The notes: generated by a model not told the origin, from the letters alone. A DNA stretch of 64,000 bases from Cololabis saira (GCF_033807715.1 NC_084597.1:12703170-12767169), one strand, 5' to 3'; shown: positions 15,960 to 26,152, counted from the first letter of the stretch. A program made the numbers and translations.

Positions 15960-16277
15960 TGAGTGACAGTTTGTTCCACACTCCACCCGTCTGGATCAGA
16001 GCAGCTTGTGTCTGCGCTTGGTCTGATGCAGTTGTGTTGAACAACAGACACGCGCATCATTGCACATATATTTATTGATATGCACAGACTAGTACACATT
16101 TAGGTCTGTAATGGAACGTGACTGTTGATATTTATAAGGGAAAAAAGGAAAAAAAAATTTGAAAAAAAAAAAAATTTGAAAAAAAAAAAAAAAAAAAAAC
16201 GGCCCATAGCGCGAGGCCCCTTGGGGCGCGAGGCCCCGTGCGGTCGCACGGTTCGCACACCCCTTGCGGCGGCCCTG
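15630..16277 (-). mobile_element. hAT element, minus orientation, exact 8 bp TSD
   Basis: CCTGAGAA lies at 15622-15629 and 16278-16285, immediately outside the ends. On the minus strand the 5' end is CAGGGCCGCCGCAAGGGGTG; the plus-strand left end is CAGAGCCACCTGGGAG. The interior contains a C-rich/G-rich subterminal block, an A-rich tract (about 16140-16199) and the start of a transposase. Only the N-terminal coding part remains, so it is an internally deleted copy. Confidence 0.9.
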
Positions 16278-16285
16278 CCTGAGAA

Positions 16286-16799
16286 ATCCTGTCCCAAATT
16301 GCCAGCGCTTGGCATGTGTGTTCCCACCTGGAACTAAAATGAGTCCCAAAATGCTTCCTGAGTGATCGGATCTGACCTTCCCACTCTGTATGCAAACAAG
16401 CATGCATATCATTTTTGCTTGCAATTATAGATTTTATTGTTCATTTTAATCTCCAAAGGGAGCTGCTGGAAATAACAGGCAAAACTCACATGGTGAGGTG
16501 AAGAAGATCTACCATAATCTTTTCTTCTTCTTCCAAACGTAATTTTGATATTTGTAATACAAATCAGGGTGGATACTACGCAAGGAAAGATCCAGCAGAG
16601 TTATGTAGAATAAAACAAATAACAAATGACTGTATTGTTGTCATTCACACACAAAATTAAACACAAGTATCCCCAACCATTTTCAAATGTATCCAGAGTG
16701 ACCAGATCTGAATCTGCCCTGAACCTACCTAGCATATGGACTATTTCATTCAAGGTCTGAATGGGGTCAATTTGTCTACCATGCTACCTGAGTAAAATG
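16286..16799. other. Unassigned sequence
   Basis: No element ends or coding motifs are recognised. It precedes the gypsy fossil and may contain more of its decayed pol or gag. Confidence 0.4.
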
Positions 16800-17260
16800 A
16801 AAGAAGCATTTAGTGACGAGAACTCTCTCTTTGCTCATCACCACCCTTCAATTGCTCAGTTGATCTGCTACCTGGGGCTCCGCGTCCTAAGAGGCAAATG
16901 CTAAATTTATCTCAAGGCAAAATCAAGGTAGTGCAAAAATACTCAGACCATCAACCTCTAAGGGTTGAATGTTTGCCAAAGTAAAGTCCTTTCAGCTTTG
17001 TATTGATTATCGTGCATTAAACCACATCACCGATGGATTTCGCCTTCGACTCCTTCCACCATTGTTTCCAACTTAGAAACCCATAATCCTTACTGTCTGT
17101 TGAAAATAAAAAGACCACGCTCAACGAGCCCCTTAGCCATTCTGAATAGAACTGGACAACTTTTCCCATGAGAACGACAGGGACATGTTCAACACGTATC
17201 AAGTACAGCAAAGGCTTGTTGAGAATATTTGTGAAATAAGAGAAATGTGAGTTTAATTCC
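16800..17260 (+). pseudogene. Ty3/gypsy retrotransposon pol fossil (RT region)
   Basis: Three collinear plus-strand fragments in shifting frames match the expected order of gypsy pol. At 16842 it reads FNCSVDLLPGAPRPK followed by LNLS. Near 16976-17040 it reads AKVKSFQLCIDYRALNHIT, the first conserved block of gypsy reverse transcriptase. Near 17188-17265 it reads YQVQQRLVEN and then, after stops, an F-H pair where families have LLEN..VKAEKCEFH. The catalytic YxDD block between the last two is not intact. No LTRs are visible. Frameshifts and stops show it is long dead. Confidence 0.65.
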
Positions 17261-17534
17261 ACCTTTAAATGAATCTCCACCCCTTTCTCATGTCAAGAAG
17301 ACAGGTGACACAGAGTGGCAACCATAGCAAGTTCAAGTAGTCTATTGAATCCAAGTATTTATTCATATACAAAAGCTTGAGAAGCTCTAAAGAACTATAA
17401 CAAAACATTTCCTCCATTTCCCAGATGAAAATAGTGAGGACTTCATTACCGCACAAATTGACTTCTATTGGCCCCAGAGTTTACACTTCTTTCAAAGACC
17501 ATTCCCTTTCGTGCGATTGACAGTAGTGTTTAAA

Positions 17535-17606
17535 CAATTTATATTTGAATTTGAATTGCTCAACTTGAATAATTGCATTAAAAAACTGAATCTGAATCAC
17601 ATCATT
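17535..17606 (+). repeat. Outer AT-rich terminal segment, left arm
   Basis: TTTGAATTTGAATTGCTCAA and AATTGCATTAAAAAACTGAA are repeated inverted at 26084-26152 with only a few mismatches. This is the outermost layer of the giant inverted repeat and may be its terminal inverted repeat. Confidence 0.75.
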
Positions 17607-17710
17607 AGGGCCCGAGCACCTTCAGTGCGAAGGCCCTATTGTATTTGCAGGAATTTTTAGGGCCCGAGCACTTGCAGTGCGAAGGCCCTATTGTATTTGC
17701 AGGAATTTTT
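17607..17710 (+). repeat. Two tandem 52 bp hairpin leader units
   Basis: Units at 17607-17658 and 17659-17710 begin AGGGCCCGAGCAC and end GCAGGAATTTTT. Each can fold: GGGCC pairs with GGCCC and GCAC with GTGC around a 5-base loop. The right arm has only one unit (near 26033-26084, minus strand), so this is a local duplication. Confidence 0.85.
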
Positions 17711-19354
17711 ATTATTATTATTTTTTTTTTTCTTCTGACAAAGTGATGGCCTTTTTGCCCCCCTTAACATGCCCAAAAAGTCACCAAATTTTGCACCCAA
17801 GTCAGGCCTGGCGAAAAATTTGATATTTAATGGTTTGCATTAATGGGCGTGGTAAAATGGCTCAACAGCGCCCCCTTGAAAACTTTGTGCCTCAAGCCCC
17901 ACGATACGGTTTGACGTACATGCACGAAAATCGGTACACACCTGTATCATGGGACAACTTAAAGAAAAGTCTCTTGGCGTCATGCCCGAAACCGAACAGG
18001 AAGTCGGCCATTTTGAATTAACCGTGTCACTTTGGCGCAATTTATGCCATTCCTTCGAGAGTTAATTCAGCCCGAACCGTATCGTGAACCCAGGTGTGTT
18101 ATACATCAAAATGTGCGTCTCCATCCTGCGACTACACGCATTACTTTTCTCTTTCAAAAGTGTTACCGTGGCGGCGCTAGACGCCAAAAAGCGCGCCCAC
18201 CCTTCATCTCGTTGCTTCAGACAGAAAAAACTTTGCGCCTCAAGCCCCATAATACGCTTTGACGTACATGAACGAAAATCGGTACACACCTGTATCATGT
18301 CGCAACTAAAAGAAAAGTCTCTTGGCGCCATGGCCGAAACCGAACAGGAAGTCGGCCATTTTGAACATTCTGAATTAATCGTGTAATTTTGGAGCAATAT
18401 ATGCCATTCCTTCGAGAATTAATTCAGCCCGAACCGTATCGTGAACCCAGATGTGTTATACATCAAAATGTGCGTCTCCATCCTGCGACTACACGCATTA
18501 CTTTTCTCTTTCAAAAGTGTTAACGTCGCGACGCTAGACGCCAACAAGTGCACCCCCCCTTCATCTGATTGGTCCATATTTGATAGTTCCCCAAAAGTCA
18601 CCAAATTTTGCATGCAAGTCAGGCCTGGCAATAAATTTGATATTTCATGGTTTGCATTAATGGGCGTGGCAAAATGGCTCAACAGCGCCCCCCGGAAAAC
18701 TTTGTGCCTCAATCCCCACAATACGGTTTGACGTACATGCACGAAAATAGCTACACACCTGTATCATGGCACAACTTAAAGAAAAGTCTCTTGGAGCCAT
18801 GGCCGAAACCGAACAGGAAGTCGGCCATTTTGAAATCTGATTGGTCCATATTTGATAGTTCTCCAAAAGTCACCAAATTTTGCATGCAAGACAGACTTGG
18901 CGATAAATTTGATATTTCATGGTTTGCATTAATGGGCGTGGCCTAACAGCTCAACAGCGCCCCCTAGAATACTTTTCTCTGCCATAACTTTTGAATGGTT
19001 TGACATAGGAAGTTGTGGGTGGTGTCATGGGACTCTGTAATGAGTCCTTAAGCTTCGTTGGCCTTAATTAGCCCCGCCCCTTCTTCTGATTGGTTGTCCC
19101 GCTTTTCTGCTATAACTTTGGAATGGTTTGACATAGAGAGTCGTGGGTGGTGTCATAAGATTCTTTAAGGAGTCCTTGACCTTCATTGGCCTGAATTAGC
19201 CCCGCCCCTTCTTCTGATTGGTTGTCCCTTTTTTCTGCTATAACTTTTGAATGGTTTGACATAGGAAGTCGTGGGTGGTGTTATTTCGGATATGCTTATG
19301 GGGGGCGGTGGCCGTGAGTGCGAGGGCCCGTTCATCGCTGCTTGCAGCTTTAAT
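17711..19354 (+). repeat. GGGCCC cassette A, body and 3' end
   Basis: The body is built of ~460 bp subrepeats (anchors AATGGGCGTGG near 17842, 18659 and 18933; ATACATCAAAATGTGCGTCT near 18100 and 18456). Next come ~138 bp subrepeats (GCCCCGCCCCTTCTTCTGAT near 19071 and 19198). Then comes a 3' terminus GCGAGGGCCCGTTCATCGCT with the hairpin GCTGC-TT-GCAGC and TTTAATT. Some body units are short variants with TTCAGACAGAAAAAACTTTG (near 18215). Open frames of about 100 residues recur on both strands with the period of the repeat. I treat them as non-coding. Confidence 0.85.
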
Positions 19355-21516
19355 TATTATTATTATTATTTTCCTGACAAAGTAAAGGCCTTTTTGCCCC
19401 CCTTAACATTCCCAAAAAGTCACCAAATTTTGCACCCTAGTCAGGCCTGGCGAAAAATTTGATATTTAAAGGTTTGCATTAATGGGCGTGGCAAAATGGC
19501 TCAACAGCGCCCCCTTGAAAACTTTATGCCTCAAGCCCCACGATACAGTTTGACGTACATGCACGAAAATCAGTACACACCTGTATCATGTGACAACTTA
19601 AACAAAAGTCTCTTGGGGTCATGCCCGAAACCGAACAGGATGTCGGCCATTTTGAATTAATCGTGTCATTTTAGCGAAATTTATGCCATTCCTTCGGCAG
19701 TTAATTCAGCCCGAACCGTAACGTGCACCCAGGTGTGTTATACATAAAAATGTGCGTCTCCATCCTGCGACACCACGCATTACTTTTCTCTTTCAAAAGC
19801 GTTACCGTGGCGACGCTAGACGCCAAAAAGCGCGCCCACCCTTCATCTGGTTGGTTCAGACAGAGAAAACTTTGCGCCTCAAGCCCCATAATACGGTTTG
19901 ACGTACATGAACGTAAATTGGTAAACTCCTGTATCATGTAGCACCTAAAAGAAAAGTCTCTTGGCGCCATGGCAGAAACCGAACAGGAAGTCGGCCATTT
20001 TGAACATTCTGAATTAATTGCGTAATTTTGGAGCAATATATGCCATTCCTTCGAGAGTTAATTCAGCCCGAACCGTATCGTGAACCCAGATGTGTTATAC
20101 ATCAAAATGTGCGTCTCCATCCTGCGACTACACGCATTACTTTTCTCTTTCAAAAGTGTTACCGTGGCGACGCTAGACGCCAACAAATGCACCCCCCCCC
20201 TTCATCTGATTGGTCCATATTTGATAGTTCCCCAAAATGCACCAAATTTGGCATGCAAGCCAGGCCTGGCGATAAATTTGATATTTCATGGTTTGCATTA
20301 ATGGGCGTGGCAAAATGGCTCAACAGCGCCCCCCGGAAAACTTTGGTCCTCAAGCCCCACAATACGGTTTGACGTACATGCACGAAAATCGCTACACACC
20401 TGTATCATGGCACAACTTAAAGAAAAGTCTCTTGGAGCCATGGCCGAAACCGAACAGGATGTCGGCCATTTTGAATAAATTGTGTCATTTTGGCGAAATT
20501 TAATCCATTCCTTCGTCAGTTAATTCAGCCCGAACCGTAACGTGCACCCAGGTGTGTTATACATCAAAATGTGCGTCTCCATCCTGCGACTACACGCATT
20601 ACTTTTCTCTTTCAAAAGTGTTACCGTGGCGACGCTAGACACCAACAAGCGCACCCCCCCTTCATCTGATTGGTCCATATTTGATAGTTCCCCAAAAGGC
20701 ACCAAATTTGGCATGCAAGCCAGGCCTGGCGATAAATTTAATATTTCATGGTTTGCATTAATGGGCGTGGCAAAATGGCTCAACAGCGCCCCCCGGAAAA
20801 CTTTGTGCCTCAAGCCCCACAATACGGTTTGACGTACATGCACGAAAATCGCTACACACCTGTATCATGGCACAACTTAAAGAAAAGTCTCTTGGAGCCA
20901 TGGCCGAAACCGAACAGGATGTCGGCCATTTTGAATACATTGTGTCATTTTGGCGAAATTTATGCCATTCCTTCGGCAGTTAATTCAGCCCGAACCGTAA
21001 CGTGCCCCCAGGTGTGTTATACATCAAAATGTGCGTCTACATCCTGCAACACCACGCATTACTTTTCTCTTTCAAAAGTGTTACCGTGGCGACGCTAGAC
21101 GCCAAAAGGCGCCCCCCCCCTTCATGTGATTAGTCCATATTTGATAGTTCTCCAAAAGTCACCAAATTTTGCATGCAAGCCAGGCCTGGCGATAGATTTG
21201 ATATTTCATGGTTTGCATTAATGGGCGTGGCCTAATGGCTCAACAGCGCCCCCTAGAATACTATTCTCTGCCATAACTTTTGAAAGGTTTGACATAAAGA
21301 GTCGTGGGTGGCGTCATGGGACTGGGTATTGAGTCCTTGACCATAATTGGTGAACATTAGCCCCGCCCCTTCTTCTGATTGGTTGTACCTATTTTCTGCT
21401 ATAACTTTTGAATGGTTTGACATAGGAAGTCGTGGGTGGTGTCATTTCTGATATGCTTATGGGGGGCGGTGGCCGTGAGTGCGAGGGCCCGTTCATCGCT
21501 GCTTGCAGCTTTAATT
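19355..21516 (+). repeat. GGGCCC cassette B
   Basis: This cassette follows the ATT-rich end of cassette A directly and lacks the leader. It resumes at CTGACAAAGTAAAGGCC, which corresponds to CTGACAAAGTGATGGCC just after the ATT-rich stretch of cassette A. The last three full body units have a clean 460 bp period (anchors at 20241, 20701 and 21161). It ends with the same 3' hairpin near 21500. The join at ATT repeats suggests that unequal recombination or slippage there made the A/B tandem. Confidence 0.85.
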
Positions 21517-21853
21517 TGAATTTGTATTGTTTGATTTGAATCATTGCATTGAAAAACTGAATCTACATTCAGTTCTCACAATTCAAATTCAGTTCTTGCA
21601 ATTCAATTTCAATTTACTGGAGTTACTGTGCCAGACATCCGGGTCTTCTGGAGGAAGAGCCCAAAGAACTCCTTTTCACGTAGCCTACTATAACCTATTT
21701 TCTTTCAACGATATAAACGACCAATGGGAGCTAGATATTTTTTGAAACCTATTGTGTTTTCTCCATTCTGTGTAAAAAGTGTAGATTTATATCTTGCCAT
21801 TTTGTAGAAAGATTTCTGCTGAGGAGTGTGTGAAGATTTGCGGCAATGGGTGA
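21517..21853 (+). repeat. Inner segment of left arm
   Basis: An AT-rich CTGAATC/TTCAGTTC segment passes into a unique stretch ending GATTTGCGGCAATGGGTGA. The right arm (23029-23524) is its reverse complement. The left copy lacks about 15 bp (an ATCGAGTGCAGAT-like word) and about 150 bp of AT-rich sequence that the right copy keeps. Confidence 0.8.
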
Positions 21854-22470
21854 CACTTGACGAGTACGCGCAGGGAGGAGAGGGGGACAGAGGGGGAGGG
21901 GGGTGAGGACGCATCCAGGTCGCATCGCAAGGCAGGAATTGGTCAGAGTTTTTACAGGCCTGCAGTATAACAAGAAATGTTGTTGAACACGATCACCGAC
22001 TATACCTTTAAGCAAAACATTAATTATTACTTTATTTGCTGGATATGAGATTTGGTCAAGAAAGTCAGAGAAAAGTCAGGGATGTTCCCCTTGCACTGAG
22101 GGTGGAAACACATTAGTGTCATACTGTATGGGCTGTGTGTTGGCAGCAATATTTTGATTCAATACGGGGGTCCTGATTCAATGAGCTGTGATGCTTTAAA
22201 CATCAATATTTGTATATATTATAATATATATTATATATTATATATATTTACAGATAGGGCTGAGCAATATATCACTATTACATCATTATTGTGATATGAG
22301 AATAGATATTGGCTGTGATGGATATCTTAATGTGATATAGTGTTGTCTTTTCCTGGATTTAAATACTGTATCATAGTAAAGGAATGCAATTTTCTGAACT
22401 TAGCAAACTGTTTTTGCTGAAAATTTCCTCAATCAGTTCAGTCATTGTAGCTTCTGTGGCCGACTCAACC
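21854..22470 (+). other. Spacer of the giant inverted repeat, first part
   Basis: This holds a purine-rich stretch (about 21870-21910), an AT palindrome of TATAT words (22208-22251) and, from 22256, GGGCTGAGCAATATATCACT. The last resembles one end of the GGGCTGGGCGATAT hAT family seen whole at 27454. Only that one end is visible. Confidence 0.5.
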
Positions 22471-22474
22471 TTAA

Positions 22475-22983
22475 AGGAGCCGTCTGTAAGAAATGGCCAA
22501 AACTGGTACTGCAGTCACTTTCAAAATATTGTTGAGCGGCGTGTACCCTCCCCCTCCTCCCCCCGACCAGAGGTTGCCAGGTAGGCTGCAGAATGCAGCA
22601 GGAACGTAGGCTGCCATGGCTGCGATAATTAGAGCCGAGCTGGCAACCCGGATGCCGAAACAATACTGACTTGGTGATTGGGAGATAGGTAGAGGGTGGA
22701 GCTTCAGAAACAATACTGACTTGGTGATTGGGAGATAGGTGGAGGGTGGAGCTTCAGAAACAATACTGGCTTCGTGATTGGGAGATAGGTGGAGGGTGGA
22801 GCTTCAGGCCAAAACAAAAAATGAAAACATCAACATCAGTTGAGGGCTGCAACTCCTCTTTTTAAACTGGAATATCCTGGCTTGAGTGCTGTTGTCAGTG
22901 ACATAAGTATTTGAAATGAACATGATTTTTAAATGTCTGTTGACATATCGGGGTCATTTTATGATTCGTTTTATTATTACTAT
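22475..22983 (-). mobile_element. TTAA element family A, copy 1 (truncated)
   Basis: TTAA at 22471-22474 is followed by AGGAGCCGTCTGTAAGAAAT, the inverted end seen whole in copies 2 and 3. The minus-strand content runs collinearly with 39221-39733. The other end is missing where the CGTAGG fragment starts. It carries three exact-length 50 bp minisatellite units (22658-22807). Confidence 0.85.
22658..22807 (-). repeat. 50 bp minisatellite, three units
   Basis: Units begin AAACAATACTGACTTGGTGA and end GGGTGGAGCTTCAG. Starts are at 22658, 22708 and 22758. The same unit occurs three times in copy 2 and once in copy 3 of the element. Confidence 0.95.
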
Positions 22984-23026
22984 GGCGTAGGCTCTGCGTC
23001 GATTTAACACAGAACCATAGTTCAGG
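22984..23026 (-). repeat. CGTAGG hairpin element, copy 2 (half)
   Basis: GGCGTAGGCTCTGCGTCGAT followed by AACACAGAACCATAG is one arm of the hairpin. It abuts the truncated TTAA element on one side and the right arm of the giant inverted repeat on the other. Confidence 0.8.
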
Positions 23027-23028
23027 CT

Positions 23029-23524
23029 TCACCCGTTGCCGCAAATCTTCACACACTCCTCAGCAGAAATCTTTCTAAAAAACGGCAAGATATAAATCTA
23101 CACTTTTTACACAGAATGGAGAAAACACAATAGGTTTCTAAATATCTAGCTCCCATTGGTCGTTTATATCGTTGAAAGAAAATAGAGGTTATAGTAGGCT
23201 ACGTGAAAAGGAGTTCTTTGTATCTGCACTCGATTGCTCTTCCTCCGGAAGACCCGGATGTCTGGCACAGTAACTCCAGTAAATTGAAATTGAATTGCAA
23301 GAACTGAATTTAAATTGTGAGAACTGAATGTGAAAGTATAAAGAGAGTTGAATTTTCAGTGAGGATCAAATACAGTTTCAGAACAATTGAATTCAATTTC
23401 ATAATGTGACATTCAGTTTCAAGTTTATAAAAATTCAGTTCCAAACTAATAAATTCAATTTCAAATTATGCTATTCAGATTCAGATTTTCAATGCAATGA
23501 TTCAAATTAAACAATACAAATTCA
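23029..23524 (-). repeat. Inner segment of right arm
   Basis: Starts TCACCCGTTGCCGCAAATCT, the complement of the left arm's inner end with one mismatch in the first 13 bases. It continues through AAGACCCGGATGTCTGGCAC (left: GTGCCAGACATCCGGGTCTT) into a longer AT-rich CAATTTCA/TTCAGTTT region up to 23524. Confidence 0.85.
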
Positions 23525-26083
23525 AATTAAAGCTGCAAGCAGCGATGAACGGGCCCTCGCACTCACGTCCACCGCCCCCCATAAGCATATCAGAAATGAC
23601 ACCACCCACGACTCTCTATGTCAAACCACTCAAAAGTTATAGCAGAAAATAGGGACAACCAATCAGAAGAAGGGGCGGGGCTAATTCAGGCCAATGAAGG
23701 TCAAGGTCTCCATACAGAATCTGATGACACCACCCACGACTCTTTATGTCAAACCATTCAAAAGTTATGGCAGAGAAAAGTATTCTAGGGGGCGCTGTTG
23801 AGCCATTTTGCCACACCCATTAATGCAAACCATGAAATATCAAATTTATCAACAGGCCTGGCTTGCATGCAAAATTTGGTGACTTTTGGAGAACTATCAA
23901 ATATGGACCAATCAGATGAAGGGGACGAGCGCTTTTTCGCGTCTAGCGTCGCTACGGTAACACTTTTGAAAGAGAAAAGTAATGTGCGTCGTCGCAGGAC
24001 AGAGACACACATTTTGATGTAAAAAAACACAAAAATTACAGCCAGGCTCGAACTCCCGACCTCTGGCACCAAAGACTGCAATTTTCTGGCTGAGCTATGT
24101 CTCAGCTATTCCTTTCACTTTGGCTTACTGGCTTAGAAGAGACCAACATAGCGATAAAATGTCTGGAACTTTTTTTTTCTAATTTTTTTAATATTTGTAA
24201 TCAGAAGAAGGGGCGGGACTAATTCAGGCCAATGAAGGTCAAGGACTCCATAAAGAATCTGATGACACCACCCACGACTCTCTATGTCAAACCATTCCAA
24301 AGTTATAGCAGAAAATCGGGACAACCAATCAGAAGAAGGGGCGGGGCTAATTAAGGCCAAGGAAGCTTAAGAACTCATTACAGAGTCCCATGACACCACC
24401 CACGACTTCCTATGTCAAACCATTCAAAAGTTATAGCAGAAAAAAGGGACAACAAATCAGAATAAGGGGCGGGGCTAATTAAGGCCAACGAAGCTTAAGG
24501 ACTCATTACAGAGTCCCATGACACCACCCACAACTGTCTATGTCAAACCATTCAAAAGTTATGGCAGAGAAAAGTATTCTAGGGGGCGCTGTTGAGCCGT
24601 TAGGCCACGCCCATTAATGCAAACCATGAAATATCAAATTTATCACCAGGCCTGGCTTGCATGCAAAATTTGGTGACTTTTGGAGAACTATCAAATATGG
24701 ACCAATCACATGAAGGGGGGGCGTGCCTTTTGGTGTCTAGCGTCGCCACGGTAACACTTTTGAAAGAGAAAAGTAATGCGTGGTGTCGCAGGATGTAGAC
24801 GCACATTTTGATGTATAACACACCTGGGTGCACGTTACGGTTCGGGCTGAATTAACTGCCGAAGGAATGGCATAAATTTCGCCAAAATGACACAATTTAT
24901 TCAAAATGGCCGACATCCTGTTCGGTTTCGGCCATGGCTCCAAGAGACTTTTCTTTAAGTTGTGCCATGATACAGGTGTGTAGCGATTTTCGTGCATGTA
25001 CGTCAAACCGTATTGTGGGGCTTGAGGCACAAAGTTTTCTGGGGGGCGCTGTTGAGCCATTTTGCCACGCCCATTAATGCAAACCATTAAACATCAAATT
25101 TATCGCCAGGCCTGGCTTGCGTGCCAAATTTGGTGCCTTTTGGGGAACTATCAAATATGGACCAATCAGATGAAGGGGGGGTGCGCTTGTTGGCGTCTAG
25201 CATCGCCACGGTAACACTTTTGAAAGAGAAAAGTAATGCGTGTAGTCGCAGGATGGAGACGCACATTTTGATGTATAACACATCTGGGTTCACGATACGG
25301 TTCGGGCTGAATTAACTCTCGAAGGAATGGCATATATTGCTCCAAAATTACGCAATTAATTCAGAATGTTCAAAATGGCCGACTTCCTGTTCGGTTTCGG
25401 CCATGCCGCCAAGAGACTTTTCTTTTAGTTGCGACATGATACAGGAGTGTACCAATTTTCGTTCATGTACGTCAAACTGTATTATGGGGCTTGAGGCGCA
25501 AAGTTTTTTCTGTCTGAACCAACCAGATGAAGGGTGGGCGCGCTTTTTGGCGTCTAGCGTCGCCACGGTAACGCTTTTGAAAGAGAAAAGTAATGCGTGT
25601 GGTTGCAGGAGGGAGACGCACATTTTGATGTATAACACACCTGGGTGCACGTTACGGTTCGGGCTGAATTAACTGCCGAAGGAATGGCATAAATTGTGCC
25701 AAACAGACACGATTAATTCAAAATGGCCGACTTCCTGTTCGGTTTCGGGCATGACGCCAAGAGACTTTTCTTTAAGTTGTCCCATGATACAGGTGTGTAC
25801 CGATTTTCGTGCATGTACGTCAAACCGTATCGTGGGGCTTGAGGCACAAAGTTTTCAAGGGGGCGCTGTTGAGCCATTTTGCCACGCCCATTAATGCAAA
25901 CCATTAAATATCAAATTTTTCGCCAGGCCTGACTTGCGTGCAAAATTTGGTGACTTTTTGGGCACGTTTAGGGGGGCAAAAAGGCCCTCCTTTCGTCAGA
26001 AGAAAAAAGAAAGAAAGAAAGAAAGAAAGAAAAATTCCTACAGATACAATAGGGCCTTCGCACTGAAGGTGCTCGGGCCCTAA
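23525..26083 (-). repeat. GGGCCC cassette C, inverted
   Basis: Read on the minus strand it starts at 26083 with AGGGCCCGAGCACCTTCAGT and a (CTTT)n tract (plus-strand GAAA repeats near 26003-26030). It then runs through body units and 138 bp units and ends at 23525 with the hairpin GCTGC-TT-GCAGC. At least four 138 bp units lie at 23580-24560, more than in either left-arm cassette. A tRNA-like segment and a partial body unit interrupt them at about 23790-24190. Confidence 0.85.
24035..24112 (-). repeat. tRNA-like (pol III promoter-like) insertion
   Basis: On the minus strand the text reads ATAGCTCAGCCAG, close to a tRNA A box. About 40 bases later comes GGGAGTTCGAGCC, close to a B box with two mismatches. 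Spacing is near that of a tRNA, but the stems pair poorly, so it is a tRNA-derived or SINE-head-like relic rather than a working tRNA. It lies in the part of the right arm with no counterpart in the left arm. Confidence 0.45.
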
Positions 26084-26152
26084 TTATGTGATTCAGATTC
26101 AGTTTTGTAATGCAATTATTCAAGTTGAGCAATTCAAATTCAAATATAAATG
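26084..26152 (-). repeat. Outer AT-rich terminal segment, right arm
   Basis: The reverse complement of 17535-17606, with only a few mismatches. It closes the giant inverted repeat. Confidence 0.75.

Larger units (their letters stand above)
17535..26152. repeat. Giant unequal inverted repeat, about 8.6 kb
   Basis: The left arm (17535-21853, 4.3 kb) and right arm (23029-26152, 3.1 kb) are reverse complements in the same layered order around a 1175 bp spacer. The outer layer is TATTTGAATTTGAATTGCTC at 17541, repeated inverted near 26147. The second layer is the GGGCCCGAGC cassette. The third is an AT-rich CTGAATTTGAATT-type segment. The innermost is a unique segment containing CAATGGGAGCTAGATAT (left, 21723) and CTCCCATTGGTC (right, 23149). 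The left arm is longer because it carries two cassette copies. The right arm has a tRNA-like insertion and an AT segment about 150 bp longer. It could be one large foldback transposon that later recruited cassettes, or an inverted segmental duplication. Confidence 0.9.

Noticed and set aside
17607..21516. Helitron interpretation of the GGGCCC cassette because of its 3' hairpin
   Set aside because: No 5' TC or 3' CTRR terminus; the hairpin is followed by TTTAATT, and there is no A-T target signature.
17607..26083. Family of 60-116 residue hypothetical proteins
   Set aside because: The frames repeat with the 460 bp unit, occur on both strands, lack known domains and vary in ends. Kept only as a low-priority finding.
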